Source: Brevinematales bacterium (GTDB lineage Bacteria; Spirochaetota; Brevinematia; Brevinematales; Thermospiraceae). From it: 64,000 nucleotides of DNA. A program made the translations under genes and the position numbers. Positions 35,240 through 45,096 of the stretch are shown one piece after another. The notes under the pieces are model-generated. The model searched no databases, was not told the origin of the DNA, and saw only the letters and a program-made list of their open reading frames with translations. Positions within the stretch are counted from its first letter, which is position 1; the number at the start of each line of letters is the position of its first letter. Location: assembly GCA_026417555.1 (NCBI GenBank), contig JAOADA010000002.1, positions 108,144 to 172,143 on the forward strand, in the 5' to 3' direction.

Positions 35240-35761
35240 TTAAGATTTGATTTCATTTCGATACAGAAACTCCACCAGATTGATTTCATTCTCAAAAAAA
35301 CCCATGGCCAGCAATTCCTCGCGCGTTTTCCCCTCTCTGATCCAGTATTTCAATTGTTCTTGGCGAGAAAGAGAGGATACCTTTTTTTTCTCTACCGTTG
35401 ACTCCTGAGAAAGGGCTGAAGATGGTTTTGACAACACTCTTTCCTCTTGGGCAAAAGAAGAAGGTTTTTCAACAATCTTTTCAATTACAATAGGTTTTTG
35501 CGCTCGTTCAATCTTTTCATCCAATTGAACTATTTTTTGATTGGCTTTTTGAATCAATTTTTGAAGCTCTTCAATCTTTTCTTCCAAGAGAGAAATATTT
35601 CGTGTGGCTGCCGCATTAAACTCAACGATCAAACTCTCCATCTCCTTTTTGAGACGAGCATCGAGGGCACCATCTTCAAGCTGTTTGATACGTTTCATGG
35701 TGATAACGAAAAGATAGACCGAAAATCCAAAAATCACGAGGGAAATCAAAAAAGAGGACAT
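35240..35761 (-). CDS. Membrane-anchored coiled-coil protein (DUF2802/DUF6115-like tail)
   Basis: A 173-residue protein with one N-terminal transmembrane helix (FLISLVIFGFSVYLFVIT, about 4-21), a coiled coil (about 25-95, SLLEEKIEELQKLIQKANQK), a Ser/Lys linker, and a small helical C-terminal motif (EGKTREELLAMGFFENEINL) of the kind seen at the end of DUF2802/DUF6115 proteins. It is first in an operon with the STAS and HATPase genes. Whether it tethers that module to the membrane is inference. Confidence 0.68.
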   Translation of the reverse strand: MSSFLISLVIFGFSVYLFVITMKRIKQLEDGALDARLKKEMESLIVEFNAAATRNISLLEEKIEELQKLIQKANQKIVQLDEKIERAQKPIVIEKIVEKPSSFAQEERVLSKPSSALSQESTVEKKKVSSLSRQEQLKYWIREGKTREELLAMGFFENEINLVEFLYRNEIKS

Positions 35762-35780
35762 ATGTTCTCACCTCTTTATT

Positions 35781-35809
35781 ATCATACGATAGACAAGAAA
35801 AAAATGCAA
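35781..35809 (-). promoter_or_regulatory. Promoter of coiled-coil/STAS/HATPase operon
   Basis: Minus strand TTGCAT (35804-35809), 17 nt, TATGAT (35781-35786). Confidence 0.7.
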
Positions 35810-35876
35810 ATAGAGACCTTTCCTGGTTTTTTTGCAAACAGCCATAGAGCCTCAAAACAAGAGAAAGTGGCAAAAT

Positions 35877-35905
35877 TTGAGATTATTTTCTCTCCTGTCT
35901 ATAAT
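35877..35905 (+). promoter_or_regulatory. Promoter of secreted propeller-like gene
   Basis: TTGAGA (35877-35882), 17 nt, TATAAT (35900-35905). Confidence 0.75.
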
Positions 35906-35931
35906 TTTTCATCCCCATTCAAGGAGTGTCT

Positions 35932-37794
35932 ATGAAAAAACTGTCCCCACTTCTTCTCTGTGGCCTTGTCTCGTGGTTGTTTGCTGTCCAAAGTGTGTCC
36001 ATTCCCCTCTTTCAATGGGAAAGAATACAGGAATACGAACTGAGTAATCTCGTCCTTTCAGCAAATGGGGAGCTCTCTCTGTCTCCCTCTTTCTCCACTC
36101 TCTACACCTCAGAAAATCCTCTCTGGTGTGCCACAGGATGGAAGCATACCCTTGTCGTGGGCACAGCAGAGGGAGCAAGCCTCCTCTGGATAAGTGGCAC
36201 AACTCTTCAGAGTAATCTCTTTTCCGAGCATGCCATCATCTCAGCTATTGCTGGGGATGACAATGTTCTCTATGTTGGGGCCATTCCCCAAACTACTCTC
36301 TATGTGATAAACTCCAAAAGAGAAATAGAAGCAAAATATCCTCTTTCTCCTGCTTACCTGTGGAGCATTGTACCCTCTCCCTATGGAATATGGGTCCTCA
36401 CCGGAGAACCAGCAGAGGTCTACCTTCTCCGAGGAAACAAGCTCCAAAAAATAGCCTCTCTCTCCAGTGAAAGACATCTTCTCAAGGGAGTATGGACAGA
36501 GGATGGCCTCTACCTCATAGGAGAATCCTCTTTTCTCTACCTTCTCACCAGTAGTTCTCTTTCTCTCCGAGCAGTCGCAGAGTTTTCTGATCCTATCCAG
36601 GACATAACCACCGACGGAAAAACCCTCTATGTAGGGATCCAACGAACCACTTCTCGAAGTCGACGCCAAAATGGAGACACAGAAAAACAAGAGATACTCA
36701 TCTACCGCTACGAAAAAGGAAGTGCTTCTCTTTTGACAACTCTTCCCACGGGACGCCTTTCTCAACTTTTTTTCTGGCAAAAAAAACTCTACATCGGGAG
36801 TACACAAAACTTTTTTGTCTACGATATGAACGACAATTCCCTCTCTGCTTGGGGATATGGAAAGGGCGGAATACGCCTGTTCGCAGTGGCAGGTGACCGG
36901 TTACACTGTATCACAGAACGTCCTGGAAAGGTTCTTCAAGTAGAGGTTACAAAAGCCAAAGAGGGAAAAATCCTCACCCCCCTCTATGATGCTGGACAAA
37001 AAGCCTCCTGGGGAAAAATTCTCGGTCTTGAGAGTATCCCTCCTTTGGCATCTGTGATGACAAGATCAACCCTGAGTCCCTTGCCAGACCTCTTCGAGGA
37101 ATGGTCTCTCTACCAAAAACAGGTCACCTCTCAACCTAACCGCTATCTTCAAATCCAATTCACCACCACAAGCCCCACCCCCTTTTCCCTCAGGGAGATC
37201 TGTGTCACAACCTCTCCTCTCAACCAAGCCCCAGAAATCCTTCGATTTGACGTATCACAAGAGGGAGAAAGGCTTGTCTTTTCTTGGACAGTGAGGGACC
37301 CGAATCAAGACAACCTCCTCTATACCCTCTCCTTGAAGCGAAAAAACGGGTGGGTCCCCCTCTTTTCTTCCCCTCTCACCAACTCCTCACTAGAACTCTC
37401 GTCCCGAATGTTTCCCGAAGGAGGATACTCCTTTTTGCTTTCGGTAGAGGACACCCCATCCAATCCCCCTTCACTTGCCTTTACCACCAGTCGAGAGAGT
37501 GGTTTTCTCACTATTGACCATACCCCTCCCCAGATCAGAAATATGAAAGCCACTCTTGTCAAAAACCGACTTTTCTGTGAATGGAGTGTCTTTGATCTCA
37601 AGGGAGTATCCCGTGTATGGTATAGCCTTTCTCCGCTCGAATGGAAACCCATTCTCCCCGAAGATGGGCTATGCGATAGCCAAGAAGAGCGTTTTACCCT
37701 GGTTGTGGAAAATTTTACCGGAGGGTACATCCAGATCAAGGCTGAAGACATATACGGCAACGAACACGTTTACGGCCAATGGGTGATTCCCTAA
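35932..37794 (+). CDS. Secreted protein with beta-propeller-like and Ig-like regions
   Basis: A 620-residue protein with an N-terminal signal peptide (KKLSPLLLCGLVSWLFAVQS). Residues about 60-350 contain repeated WxxV/TLYVG-type strands (NVLYVGAIPQTTLYVI, KTLYVGIQRTT, KKLYIGSTQNFFVYD), suggesting a beta-propeller. The C-terminal part (about 430-620) looks like one or two Ig/fibronectin-like domains (LVFSWTVRDPNQDNLLYTLS, FCEWSVFDLKGVSRVWYSL). Probably periplasmic or surface-exposed; function unknown. The start ATG at 35932 follows AAGGAG by 5 nt. Confidence 0.68.
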   Translation: MKKLSPLLLCGLVSWLFAVQSVSIPLFQWERIQEYELSNLVLSANGELSLSPSFSTLYTSENPLWCATGWKHTLVVGTAEGASLLWISGTTLQSNLFSEHAIISAIAGDDNVLYVGAIPQTTLYVINSKREIEAKYPLSPAYLWSIVPSPYGIWVLTGEPAEVYLLRGNKLQKIASLSSERHLLKGVWTEDGLYLIGESSFLYLLTSSSLSLRAVAEFSDPIQDITTDGKTLYVGIQRTTSRSRRQNGDTEKQEILIYRYEKGSASLLTTLPTGRLSQLFFWQKKLYIGSTQNFFVYDMNDNSLSAWGYGKGGIRLFAVAGDRLHCITERPGKVLQVEVTKAKEGKILTPLYDAGQKASWGKILGLESIPPLASVMTRSTLSPLPDLFEEWSLYQKQVTSQPNRYLQIQFTTTSPTPFSLREICVTTSPLNQAPEILRFDVSQEGERLVFSWTVRDPNQDNLLYTLSLKRKNGWVPLFSSPLTNSSLELSSRMFPEGGYSFLLSVEDTPSNPPSLAFTTSRESGFLTIDHTPPQIRNMKATLVKNRLFCEWSVFDLKGVSRVWYSLSPLEWKPILPEDGLCDSQEERFTLVVENFTGGYIQIKAEDIYGNEHVYGQWVIP

Positions 37795-37937
37795 GAAAAA
37801 AGGGGGTCTTCTTCTCGCGGATTCTCATTTTTGCCAAAAAAGACACCCCTACGCTACATGAATGTTCACAGAGTCAAGAAACTCAAAAAAGTCTGTGTGG
37901 TGAAGAAGTCTTCTTTTTCTCCCTCAAGATTTCAAAT

Positions 37938-37966
37938 TTGCAAAAAAAATCCCTTGCCATTACAAT
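37938..37966 (+). promoter_or_regulatory. Promoter of amino acid ABC operon
   Basis: TTGCAA (37938-37943), 17 nt, TACAAT (37961-37966). Confidence 0.65.
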
Positions 37967-38014
37967 GTAAACATCCTTGTGGAAAAGTGAATGTATTTTC
38001 ATAAAGGAGGATAT

Positions 38015-38746
38015 ATGAAAAGATATGTTTCTTTTCTTCTTGTTGCTTTCTTTCTGGTGGGGTGCAGTCCCAAAGGAGGAAACAAGATTGTCGTAGCCAC
38101 AGACGCAACGTGGCCACCCATGGAATTCGTGGATGAAAACAAAAACATTGTGGGTTTTGATATTGATCTCATCAAGGCTATTGCTGAAAAGGGTGGATTT
38201 GAGGTAGAAATCCGCAATACGGCATGGGATGGAATTTTTGCTGGGTTAGCCAACGGATCCTATGATGCTGTCATTTCTTCTGTAACCATCACTGAAGAAC
38301 GCAAACAACAGATGGATTTCTCCGAGCCTTATATTAATGCTGGCCAAGTTATCGTGGTGAAAAAGGGTACCTCAGGAACAAAACTATCTGACTTTGAGGG
38401 GAGAAAAATGGGCGGGCAGATTGGAACTACAGGGGTTATGGAAATCCAGAAAAACCCTAAAATTGCCCTCAAAACATATGATGAGATTGGTTTGGCCATC
38501 GAGGATCTGTATCTGGGACGCATTGATGGAGTTGTGGTAGATGCTCCCACGGCAGCCAGCTTTGTGCTTCAGAACCCTAAATACAAAAATGCCCTTCTCA
38601 TTGTCGGTGAACCATTCACCGAGGAGTATTATGGCATCGCTGTCCGAAAGGGAAATAAACGTGTGCTTGATCTTATAAACAAGGGATTAGCAGAGGTCAA
38701 AAAAGCCGGTATCGACAAGGAGCTTGAGAAAAAATGGCTTCGTTAA
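38015..38746 (+). CDS. Polar amino acid ABC transporter, substrate-binding lipoprotein
   Basis: A 243-residue lipoprotein: signal RYVSFLLVAFFLVGC with the lipobox Cys at 16, then a SBP_bac_3 fold starting IVVATDATWPPMEFVDENKN and GFDIDLIKAIAEKGGFEVE. The domain ends with [10 protein letters not shown]. It captures an amino acid outside the cytoplasmic membrane and hands it to the permease encoded next. The ATG has AAAGGAGG upstream; the last 13 nt overlap the permease gene. Confidence 0.92.
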   Translation: MKRYVSFLLVAFFLVGCSPKGGNKIVVATDATWPPMEFVDENKNIVGFDIDLIKAIAEKGGFEVEIRNTAWDGIFAGLANGSYDAVISSVTITEERKQQMDFSEPYINAGQVIVVKKGTSGTKLSDFEGRKMGGQIGTTGVMEIQKNPKIALKTYDEIGLAIEDLYLGRIDGVVVDAPTAASFVLQNPKYKNALLIVGEPFTEEYYGIAVRKGNKRVLDLINKGLAEVKKAGIDKELEKKWLR

Positions 38747-39504
38747 GAGATCGTCTCTCCGATGCTGTCCTCATTCCAGGCGAATCCTTTCTCCAAAGGA
38801 TCGCCTGGAATATTGCTTTCTGGGGGGCACTTTTAGCGCTCATCCTCCTTCCTTTAGTAAAACCTACACCCTACAGAGAGATTGTCTCTTTCTTCCCGGA
38901 TGGATTGTGGGTTACTTTTCAGGTCACTCTCCTTTCTATTGTATTTGCCTTGCTCTTGGGTATTCTCGCTGTCCTGGCACGAATGTCTCGTTTTCCTCCT
39001 TTTAACTTGATAGCCTCTCTCTATACCGAGATCATTCGTGGTATCCCTCTTTTGGTGCAAATCTTTTATATCTACTATGTGATCGCCCGCGTTGTCCAAC
39101 TTCCTCCGATTGTTTCGGCAGTTACAGGCATGGCTATATGTTATGGGGCCTATATTGCTGAGATTCTTCGAGGAGGCATCCAATCTATCCCCAAAGGTCA
39201 AATGGAAGCCGCCATCGCTTTAGGACTTTCTCGGTGGCAAGCGATACGCCTTGTGGTTCTTCCCCAAACCCTCAAGGTCGTTCTCCCCCCCATTGGCAAT
39301 GAATTCATTGCCCTTTTGAAAGATTCTTCCCTTGTCTCTATCATTGCTGTAATTGATATCTTTCGCCGAGCAAGAGAATATGCCTCGGTGAAGTATTTTT
39401 ATTTTGAAAGTTACACCATGGTGGCATTAGTTTACCTCGTCCTTACTCTCTTCTTTTCGAAATTGGTCAATATCCTTGAAAAGAGGCTTCACCATGGCCG
39501 ATAG
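38734..39504 (+). CDS. Polar amino acid ABC transporter permease
   Basis: A 256-residue permease of the His/Glu/Gln group: [20 protein letters not shown] (about 57-76), the EAA loop [20 protein letters not shown] (about 153-172), and [16 protein letters not shown]. About five membrane helices. One permease gene only, so it probably forms a homodimer. It overlaps the binding-protein gene by 13 nt and the ATPase gene by 11 nt. Confidence 0.93.
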   Translation: MASLRDRLSDAVLIPGESFLQRIAWNIAFWGALLALILLPLVKPTPYREIVSFFPDGLWVTFQVTLLSIVFALLLGILAVLARMSRFPPFNLIASLYTEIIRGIPLLVQIFYIYYVIARVVQLPPIVSAVTGMAICYGAYIAEILRGGIQSIPKGQMEAAIALGLSRWQAIRLVVLPQTLKVVLPPIGNEFIALLKDSSLVSIIAVIDIFRRAREYASVKYFYFESYTMVALVYLVLTLFFSKLVNILEKRLHHGR

Positions 39505-40225
39505 AATCCGTATTCTCAATGTCTCCAAATCCTTTGGGCACTTTCAGGCCCTTCGAGATGTTTCCCTTACGGTAAAAGAGGGTGAGGTTGTTATGATCAT
39601 AGGTCCCTCAGGAAGTGGCAAATCTACATTGTTGCGTTGTGTGAACCGACTCGAAACTGTCGACGCAGGCCAAATATGGATAGACGATGATGAAGTTACC
39701 CATCCAAAAACAGACATCCGCAAAATCCGAGAAGAGGCAGGGATGGTTTTTCAGTCCTTCAATCTCTTTCCTCATTTGACGGCTCTTGAAAACATTACCC
39801 TCGCTCCTATCCATGTACTCAAAGAAAACAAAACACTCGCAGAAGCCAAAGCCTACAGCTTGCTCGAACGCGTTGGTCTCAAAGACAAAGCCCAGAGTTA
39901 TCCCTCACAACTCTCCGGCGGCCAACAACAGCGTGTAGCCATAGCCCGAGCCCTGGCTATGAAACCCAAGGTGATGCTTTTCGATGAACCAACCTCAGCC
40001 CTTGACCCTGAGATGGTAGGAGAAGTGCTTCTCGTCATACGAGATCTTGCCAACGAGGGGATGACCATGATGATTGTTACCCATGAGATGGGATTTGCCA
40101 GAGAGGTAGGGGATAGGGTTATCTTCATGGATGAAGGACGCATTATTGAAGAAAATGAACCTGATGAACTTTTTGATAACCCCAAACAAAAACGCACTCG
40201 AGACTTTCTCAGCAAGGTGTTGTAA
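39494..40225 (+). CDS. Polar amino acid ABC transporter ATP-binding protein
   Basis: A 243-residue GlnQ/HisP-like ATPase: Walker [11 protein letters not shown]-loop [16 protein letters not shown], signature [15 protein letters not shown], Walker [16 protein letters not shown] and H-loop VTHEM. It completes the importer with the two upstream genes. Start at 39494 (AGAGG 7 nt upstream). Confidence 0.95.
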   Translation: MADRIRILNVSKSFGHFQALRDVSLTVKEGEVVMIIGPSGSGKSTLLRCVNRLETVDAGQIWIDDDEVTHPKTDIRKIREEAGMVFQSFNLFPHLTALENITLAPIHVLKENKTLAEAKAYSLLERVGLKDKAQSYPSQLSGGQQQRVAIARALAMKPKVMLFDEPTSALDPEMVGEVLLVIRDLANEGMTMMIVTHEMGFAREVGDRVIFMDEGRIIEENEPDELFDNPKQKRTRDFLSKVL

Positions 40226-40234
40226 GGAGGCTCT

Positions 40235-40543
40235 ATGCCAAAGATGAAGATTAGTGGCCAAACTCAAGGAAGGCTTGTTTTTGCCTATGATATCCGTGAG
40301 GGTCATATAAACTACGCAACACTTCTTCCCGCCCTCAATACCCTTCTCACCAGGCTTGGCTATCACAGAGAAGCTACCCCCCAAGATCTCGAAGAAATCA
40401 TTGGTGAACTTCTCTACCAAACCAACGAACGTGTCTTTATGAATCTGGAGCAACTGTTCACCGAGGGCAAGTTTACCCATTCTAATATTGAAGAGATCCT
40501 CACCGAGGCTATCAAAACAGTTATGAAAGAGAAGCAAAAATAG
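40235..40543 (+). CDS. Conserved-looking hypothetical protein
   Basis: A 102-residue soluble protein that I do not recognise. It starts MPKMKISGQTQGRLVFAYD and is predicted mostly helical (ATLLPALNTLLTRLGYHRE; SNIEEILTEAIKTVMKEK). The ATG has AAGGAGG 5 nt upstream and lies 9 nt after the ABC ATPase stop, so it is likely a real gene translated from the same message. Confidence 0.65.
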   Translation: MPKMKISGQTQGRLVFAYDIREGHINYATLLPALNTLLTRLGYHREATPQDLEEIIGELLYQTNERVFMNLEQLFTEGKFTHSNIEEILTEAIKTVMKEKQK

Positions 40544-40557
40544 CAAAGGGGGAAGCC

Positions 40558-41430
40558 ATGAAAGCAAAGGTGTTTTTTCTCCTTTTTTTAGGGATGTGTT
40601 CTCTCCACTGGGGTTTTTTGAGCCGTGTTTCCTTGTACAAACTCTCTCCAAAGCTTCAGTATCTTGTCACAGAGCTCGAACAACCTCGCAACAGAAACAA
40701 CCAGATCTTTTTGCTTGATTTCATCATCCAAAGCACCGATCCCCTCAAAAATGAAGTGCTCAAGGATGTTGTCATGTTTGACATACGAGGAGCCGACATC
40801 TATGGAAACTCCCGTCTTTTTTCTGTAGAAACCAGAATCCATGCTCTTACAAACATCCACTACACCACCAACGATGGGTATATGATCTGGTACATCCTCA
40901 AGTTTGACAAAAGCTACGAAGTCCGAAAATGGGCGGCTCGCATGGCACGCCACATCAAAGAAGACAATTTCATCAAAGGGATTTCGTATCTCCTCAACTA
41001 TGACTACTATATCGAGAAATTCCAGTACCAAGACCCCAAAATGCAAAAAATCGACGAAATAGTGCTTGAAATCGTCAAAAGCCTCGGAGAATCTGGAAGT
41101 CCCAAAGCCGTCCCTATTCTTCTCCAAATTGTCCATATCCAGAATCATCTCCCTCAAACGATCGAGGCTGCCTGGCTCTCTTTAGAAAAAATTCCTTTCC
41201 CCAATCCGGCATATCCCTATTTTATTCTTTCTCTCAAAGATAGTCTCAAAAATAAGCCAGAACAAGTTCCCTCATCACAAAAAGACCAGGTAGACAAGGT
41301 GGTTCAAACCCTCACCGAGTTCATCACCAATAACTTTGAGAGAAACGTTTTCTCCCAAGAAGATCTGGATATAGCCAAGGGAGAGAGAAAAGACGCCGAA
41401 CAAAAATCCAGAACCTATCCGGGCAAATAA
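40558..41430 (+). CDS. Exported HEAT-like repeat protein
   Basis: A 290-residue protein with an N-terminal signal sequence (KVFFLLFLGMCSLHWGF) and helical segments resembling HEAT repeats (YEVRKWAARMARHIKED, SGSPKAVPILLQIVHIQN). The tail is highly charged (GERKDAEQKSRTYPGK). Probably periplasmic. It starts 14 nt after the previous gene. Function unknown. Confidence 0.65.
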   Translation: MKAKVFFLLFLGMCSLHWGFLSRVSLYKLSPKLQYLVTELEQPRNRNNQIFLLDFIIQSTDPLKNEVLKDVVMFDIRGADIYGNSRLFSVETRIHALTNIHYTTNDGYMIWYILKFDKSYEVRKWAARMARHIKEDNFIKGISYLLNYDYYIEKFQYQDPKMQKIDEIVLEIVKSLGESGSPKAVPILLQIVHIQNHLPQTIEAAWLSLEKIPFPNPAYPYFILSLKDSLKNKPEQVPSSQKDQVDKVVQTLTEFITNNFERNVFSQEDLDIAKGERKDAEQKSRTYPGK

Positions 41431-41444
41431 TCCTTTTCCATTTC

Positions 41445-41473
41445 TTGACACTTTCTTCTGATCGTCTTATACT
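41445..41473 (+). promoter_or_regulatory. Promoter of corA
   Basis: TTGACA (41445-41450), 17 nt, TATACT (41468-41473). Confidence 0.85.
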
Positions 41474-41520
41474 AATGCATGGGGATTTTCCCTCTGGCTA
41501 TCTTCTCCTAGGAGGCGCCT

Positions 41521-42447
41521 ATGGTTGAGCGCTTTGCTATCCAGAATCACACTCTCTGCCCCTCGCCAGAAGGGACCGTTTTCTACTATTACAACGTTGA
41601 CAGCGAAGAGAAGGAATTTATCCAAAAAGCCTTTGATATTGATGAGCATTCTCTGGCTTCTGCCCTGGATGTTGATGAGGTAGCTCGTTTCGAATTTGAA
41701 GAGGAAGGGCATACCCTTATCTGGAAATCTCCTACTCCCCTCATTCTTGCGGATATTTCTTCCCTCAACATCATGTCAATTGGCTTCTTTGTAAGAAAGG
41801 ACAAACTCATCATTATCTCCAACAAAAAACTCCCCAATCTGCCTACCAAACCCCCCCTTCCCCTGGTTAATCTCAGTGATGTGATTTTCTTTTTTCAGTA
41901 CCACATCATCCGCAATTTCACCGAACACCTCAAGATTATCAAGCTTATGTCCCGAGAAATCCAGGAAAAAATCAACACCTCTATGCAAAATGAGTACCTC
42001 CTCCAGATGTTTCATCTCAGTGAAATCCTCACCTTTTACCTTGAAGCCCTCAATGCCAACCAAAAATCCCTCACCAAGTTTCAAAACTACCTCTTTGTTA
42101 AGGCCATTCCCTGCGATGAGGATTTCTTGGGAGACCTGCTTATTGAAACCGAACAGGCCGCCAAACAGGCAGAAATTTACTCTGAGATTTTTGCCTCTCT
42201 CATGGATGCACGCGCCAGTATCATCAACAACAACATGAACGTCCTTATCAAAAACTTGACGATGATCAATATTATTTTTCTTCCCCTTAATCTTATTGCA
42301 AGCATTGGGGGTATGTCCGAATTCTCAATGATGACCCAAGGAATTCCCTGGCCTCTCTCGTATGGGGCTTTCTCCCTTGCTATGGTGCTCATCGGATGGG
42401 TTACCTATCGGTTTGTGACTCGTCTTGAAAACAAACAAAAAAAATAG
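41521..42447 (+). CDS. corA: CorA-family divalent cation transporter
   Basis: A 308-residue CorA-family protein: a cytosolic alpha/beta and long-helix region, then two C-terminal transmembrane helices (MINIIFLPLNLIASIG and AFSLAMVLIGWVTYRFV). The pore signature GMN is GMS here (GGMSEFSMMT), a variant seen in one CorA-like subfamily. It probably moves Mg2+ or another divalent metal; the direction and metal are not certain given the altered signature. It has its own strong promoter and AGGAGG ribosome site. Confidence 0.85.
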   Translation: MVERFAIQNHTLCPSPEGTVFYYYNVDSEEKEFIQKAFDIDEHSLASALDVDEVARFEFEEEGHTLIWKSPTPLILADISSLNIMSIGFFVRKDKLIIISNKKLPNLPTKPPLPLVNLSDVIFFFQYHIIRNFTEHLKIIKLMSREIQEKINTSMQNEYLLQMFHLSEILTFYLEALNANQKSLTKFQNYLFVKAIPCDEDFLGDLLIETEQAAKQAEIYSEIFASLMDARASIINNNMNVLIKNLTMINIIFLPLNLIASIGGMSEFSMMTQGIPWPLSYGAFSLAMVLIGWVTYRFVTRLENKQKK

Positions 42448-42488
42448 GGCATCTTCTTTAGGGGCTCAAGACTCTATAGAAACCACAT

Positions 42489-44687
42489 CTATACACCAAA
42501 GAGGATTGTGATCCAACGAACAAGAAAAGCCATTAACCAAGCCATCACAAGCCCATACCCAACAGCAAAAATCGTCCATTTCCAGGATCTACTCTCTGCA
42601 CGAAAAGTCGCTACTGTGGCCGCACACGGGATATAAAGAAGCACAAAAACCATATATGACATCATGGTATCCACACCCATCACCCGAGGCAACACAGAGG
42701 CAAGCCCATCCTCCCCTGCCCCATAGAGAACACCAAGCGTAGAAATCACCACTTCCTTGGCAAAAAACCCATTGAGGAGCGCAACAGTCATCTGCCAATC
42801 AAACCCCAAGGGAAGAAAGAGCCAATTTATAGCCCTCCCTATTCTTCCAATAAGAGACTGTGCTGAACCAGGTTCAACCCCCCAGGGAAGAACAGACAAA
42901 AGCCACATCAGCACGGCGAAGAAAAGTAAAATACTCCCTGCCCGTACAAGATACTCTTTGCTCCTCATCCATGTATTTGACCAAAGATTAAGAAAAGCTG
43001 GGACCCTATACACGGGTAATTCCATAATAAGCCCCTCAGAATGCTCTTTGACAAGAGTTTTGTTGAGCCACCAAGCAGTGAAAATACTCACAAAGATACC
43101 CAATAGATACAAGATCATCACCATAATCCACCCCTGTCTTCCAAAAAAAGCCGCTGCAAAGAGGGTAAACACCGGCATCCGTGCCGAACATACAAAAAAC
43201 GGAACCATCATCATGGTTTTCAGTTTGTCTCCCCTATTCTCCAACATTCGTGTAGACATCAATGCTGGTACGGAACACCCAAAACCCAACACAAGAGGAA
43301 TAAAAGACTTGCCATGCAGCCCCAAACGATGCATCCATCTATCCACAAGAAAGGTCCCTCGTGCCATATACCCAGAATCCTCAAGAAAAGAAAGCAAAAG
43401 AAACATAATAAAAATATACGGAAAGAGGACAAGAACATTGCCCACACCACCAATAAGCCCATCTGCCACAAAAGAAGCCAACCACTCCAGAGGAATATGA
43501 GAAGCCATCTCAGACAACCATCCAAATCCCTCTTCTAAATAGCCAGACAACACACTTCCTATCTGAAAAGTGAGAAAAAAAATCCCACCCATCACCCCAA
43601 AAAAAATACCCATTCCCACAAAAGGCTGCAAAAACACCGCATCAAGCAAAGACGTCAGGCGTTTCTTCGCTTGAAGGGACATGAGCTTTCGTTTCACTAC
43701 CTCCCGAGAGATCCCCATACAAAGGGAAAGAAGCCATTCTGTCATCACTACCCCAAGATCTCTTTTCACCTTGTCAGCAAGTTCTGTGCGAAGTTTCTCC
43801 AATGTCACTCGGATCTTTTCCTCAGAGACGTTTTCTCCGCCCTCCAAGAAACTATATGCCTTCCAAAAAGGACAGGATTCTCCACACGAGGAAAACACCT
43901 CCGCTACTTTTTCTAGTCCTATGGCTACCTCATCCTGACCAAGCCGAAGAGAAACACGAATCTCCTTGTCCAAAACCTCAGCAATGGCCTGTTTGAGCCT
44001 AGCAATATCCTCCCCCTTTAACGCCGATATTCCTATGACGGGTACACCCAACAGCTCTGAAAGCCGTGCCAAATCCAGGACAATCCCTTCTTTTTCAGCC
44101 TCATCCATCATATTGACCACAACCATCATAGGTACTCTCATGAGCGCAAGCTGAACTGTGAGATAAAGATTGGCTTCCAGATGAGTAGCATCTACTATAT
44201 TAAGAAAAAGGGTATCCTCTGCCTGCAAAACAAAAGATTTTGCAACCTCTTCCTCCTCACTGAGGCTTGAAAAACTGTATATTCCTGGCAAATCCACCAC
44301 AGAAAGCGATACTCCCCCACATAGGGTTGTCCCCTCCTTCCGTTCCACCGTCACCCCAGGCCAATTACCCACATGTTGTGTTGAACCCGTAAATCTGTTA
44401 AAAATCAAAGTTTTCCCACAATTAGGCTGACCAATAAGTGCCAGTTTCTTATACCGCACATCCCGCAAAATCTCTACCTCAATTTTGGAAGCAAGCCCCC
44501 TTCCTATGGCCACCTGTCTCTCCTGTACCCCAATCAAAAGAGGGCCTTTTCCGTTTCTGATAACTACTCCCTCCTGGATGCCACTCAAACCAAGTTCTTG
44601 AAGCCGACGAAGCCCTTTTCCTTCCCCAACGATCCTCCTCAGGCGAAAACGTTTGCCCTCAGCCACCTTATCCAGCATCTCGATCAT
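42489..44687 (-). CDS. feoB: Ferrous iron transporter, FeoA-FeoB fusion
   Basis: A 732-residue protein. Residues 1-75 are a FeoA (SH3-like) domain (LRRLQELGLSGIQEG); then a G domain with G1 GQPNCGKT (86-93), G2 region NWPGVTVERKEG and G3 VDLPG (131-135); then the membrane permease with two gate repeats (FIPLVLGFGCSVPALMSTRM and VALLNGFFAKEVVISTLG). It imports Fe2+ using GTP. The gene overlaps the upstream DtxR-type regulator by 20 nt; the ATG follows AAAGGAGG. Confidence 0.95.
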   Translation of the reverse strand: MIEMLDKVAEGKRFRLRRIVGEGKGLRRLQELGLSGIQEGVVIRNGKGPLLIGVQERQVAIGRGLASKIEVEILRDVRYKKLALIGQPNCGKTLIFNRFTGSTQHVGNWPGVTVERKEGTTLCGGVSLSVVDLPGIYSFSSLSEEEEVAKSFVLQAEDTLFLNIVDATHLEANLYLTVQLALMRVPMMVVVNMMDEAEKEGIVLDLARLSELLGVPVIGISALKGEDIARLKQAIAEVLDKEIRVSLRLGQDEVAIGLEKVAEVFSSCGESCPFWKAYSFLEGGENVSEEKIRVTLEKLRTELADKVKRDLGVVMTEWLLSLCMGISREVVKRKLMSLQAKKRLTSLLDAVFLQPFVGMGIFFGVMGGIFFLTFQIGSVLSGYLEEGFGWLSEMASHIPLEWLASFVADGLIGGVGNVLVLFPYIFIMFLLLSFLEDSGYMARGTFLVDRWMHRLGLHGKSFIPLVLGFGCSVPALMSTRMLENRGDKLKTMMMVPFFVCSARMPVFTLFAAAFFGRQGWIMVMILYLLGIFVSIFTAWWLNKTLVKEHSEGLIMELPVYRVPAFLNLWSNTWMRSKEYLVRAGSILLFFAVLMWLLSVLPWGVEPGSAQSLIGRIGRAINWLFLPLGFDWQMTVALLNGFFAKEVVISTLGVLYGAGEDGLASVLPRVMGVDTMMSYMVFVLLYIPCAATVATFRAESRSWKWTIFAVGYGLVMAWLMAFLVRWITILFGV

Positions 44688-45057
44688 GATCCCCTCCTTT
44701 CTGTTGAGCTACATACTTCTCTATCACTCTCATTGTCTCTTCACTAAGAATATGCTCCATCTGACAAGCCTCTTTTTCTGCTGTCTCAGAAGAAACCCCC
44801 AAAATCTTTAGAAAATCCTTCAAGAGATGATGACGTCTGAAAATCTCAGAGGCCGTTTTCTCTCCTTGATCGGTGAGATGAATGTACCCATACCTCTCCT
44901 GTTCAACAAATCCTTGGGCACTCAACTGCCTCAGCGCCTGAATCACTGAAGGTTTGGAAACATGAAGCTTGTCGGCTATCTCCTTCACCCTTGCTACCCC
45001 ACGCTCTTCTACTAAAAGATAAATAGCCTCAATATAATCCTCAAGACTCCCTGTCAT
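44668..45057 (-). CDS. DtxR/MntR-family metal-dependent repressor
   Basis: A 129-residue regulator: winged helix-turn-helix (IADKLHVSKPSVIQALRQL, 27-45) and a dimerisation/metal domain with RRHHLLKDFL and CQMEH (C98, E101, H102). A Cys at the position of MntR Glu99 is the DtxR/IdeR-like, iron-type arrangement. The C-terminal SH3 domain of long DtxR proteins is absent, but an SH3-like FeoA domain is fused to the adjacent FeoB. It is the first gene of the feo operon and presumably binds the palindrome in its own promoter. Confidence 0.92.
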   Translation of the reverse strand: MTGSLEDYIEAIYLLVEERGVARVKEIADKLHVSKPSVIQALRQLSAQGFVEQERYGYIHLTDQGEKTASEIFRRHHLLKDFLKILGVSSETAEKEACQMEHILSEETMRVIEKYVAQQKGGDHDRDAG

Positions 45058-45077
45058 TTTCCTTTCCTTAAAGTTAG

Positions 45078-45096
45078 TTTATAATAACATTATAAA
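45078..45096. promoter_or_regulatory. Perfect palindromic operator in the feo promoter
   Basis: TTTATAAT-AAC-ATTATAAA, a perfect 8-3-8 inverted repeat covering the -10 box of the regulator-feoB promoter. Position and symmetry fit a DtxR-family operator. Confidence 0.75.
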
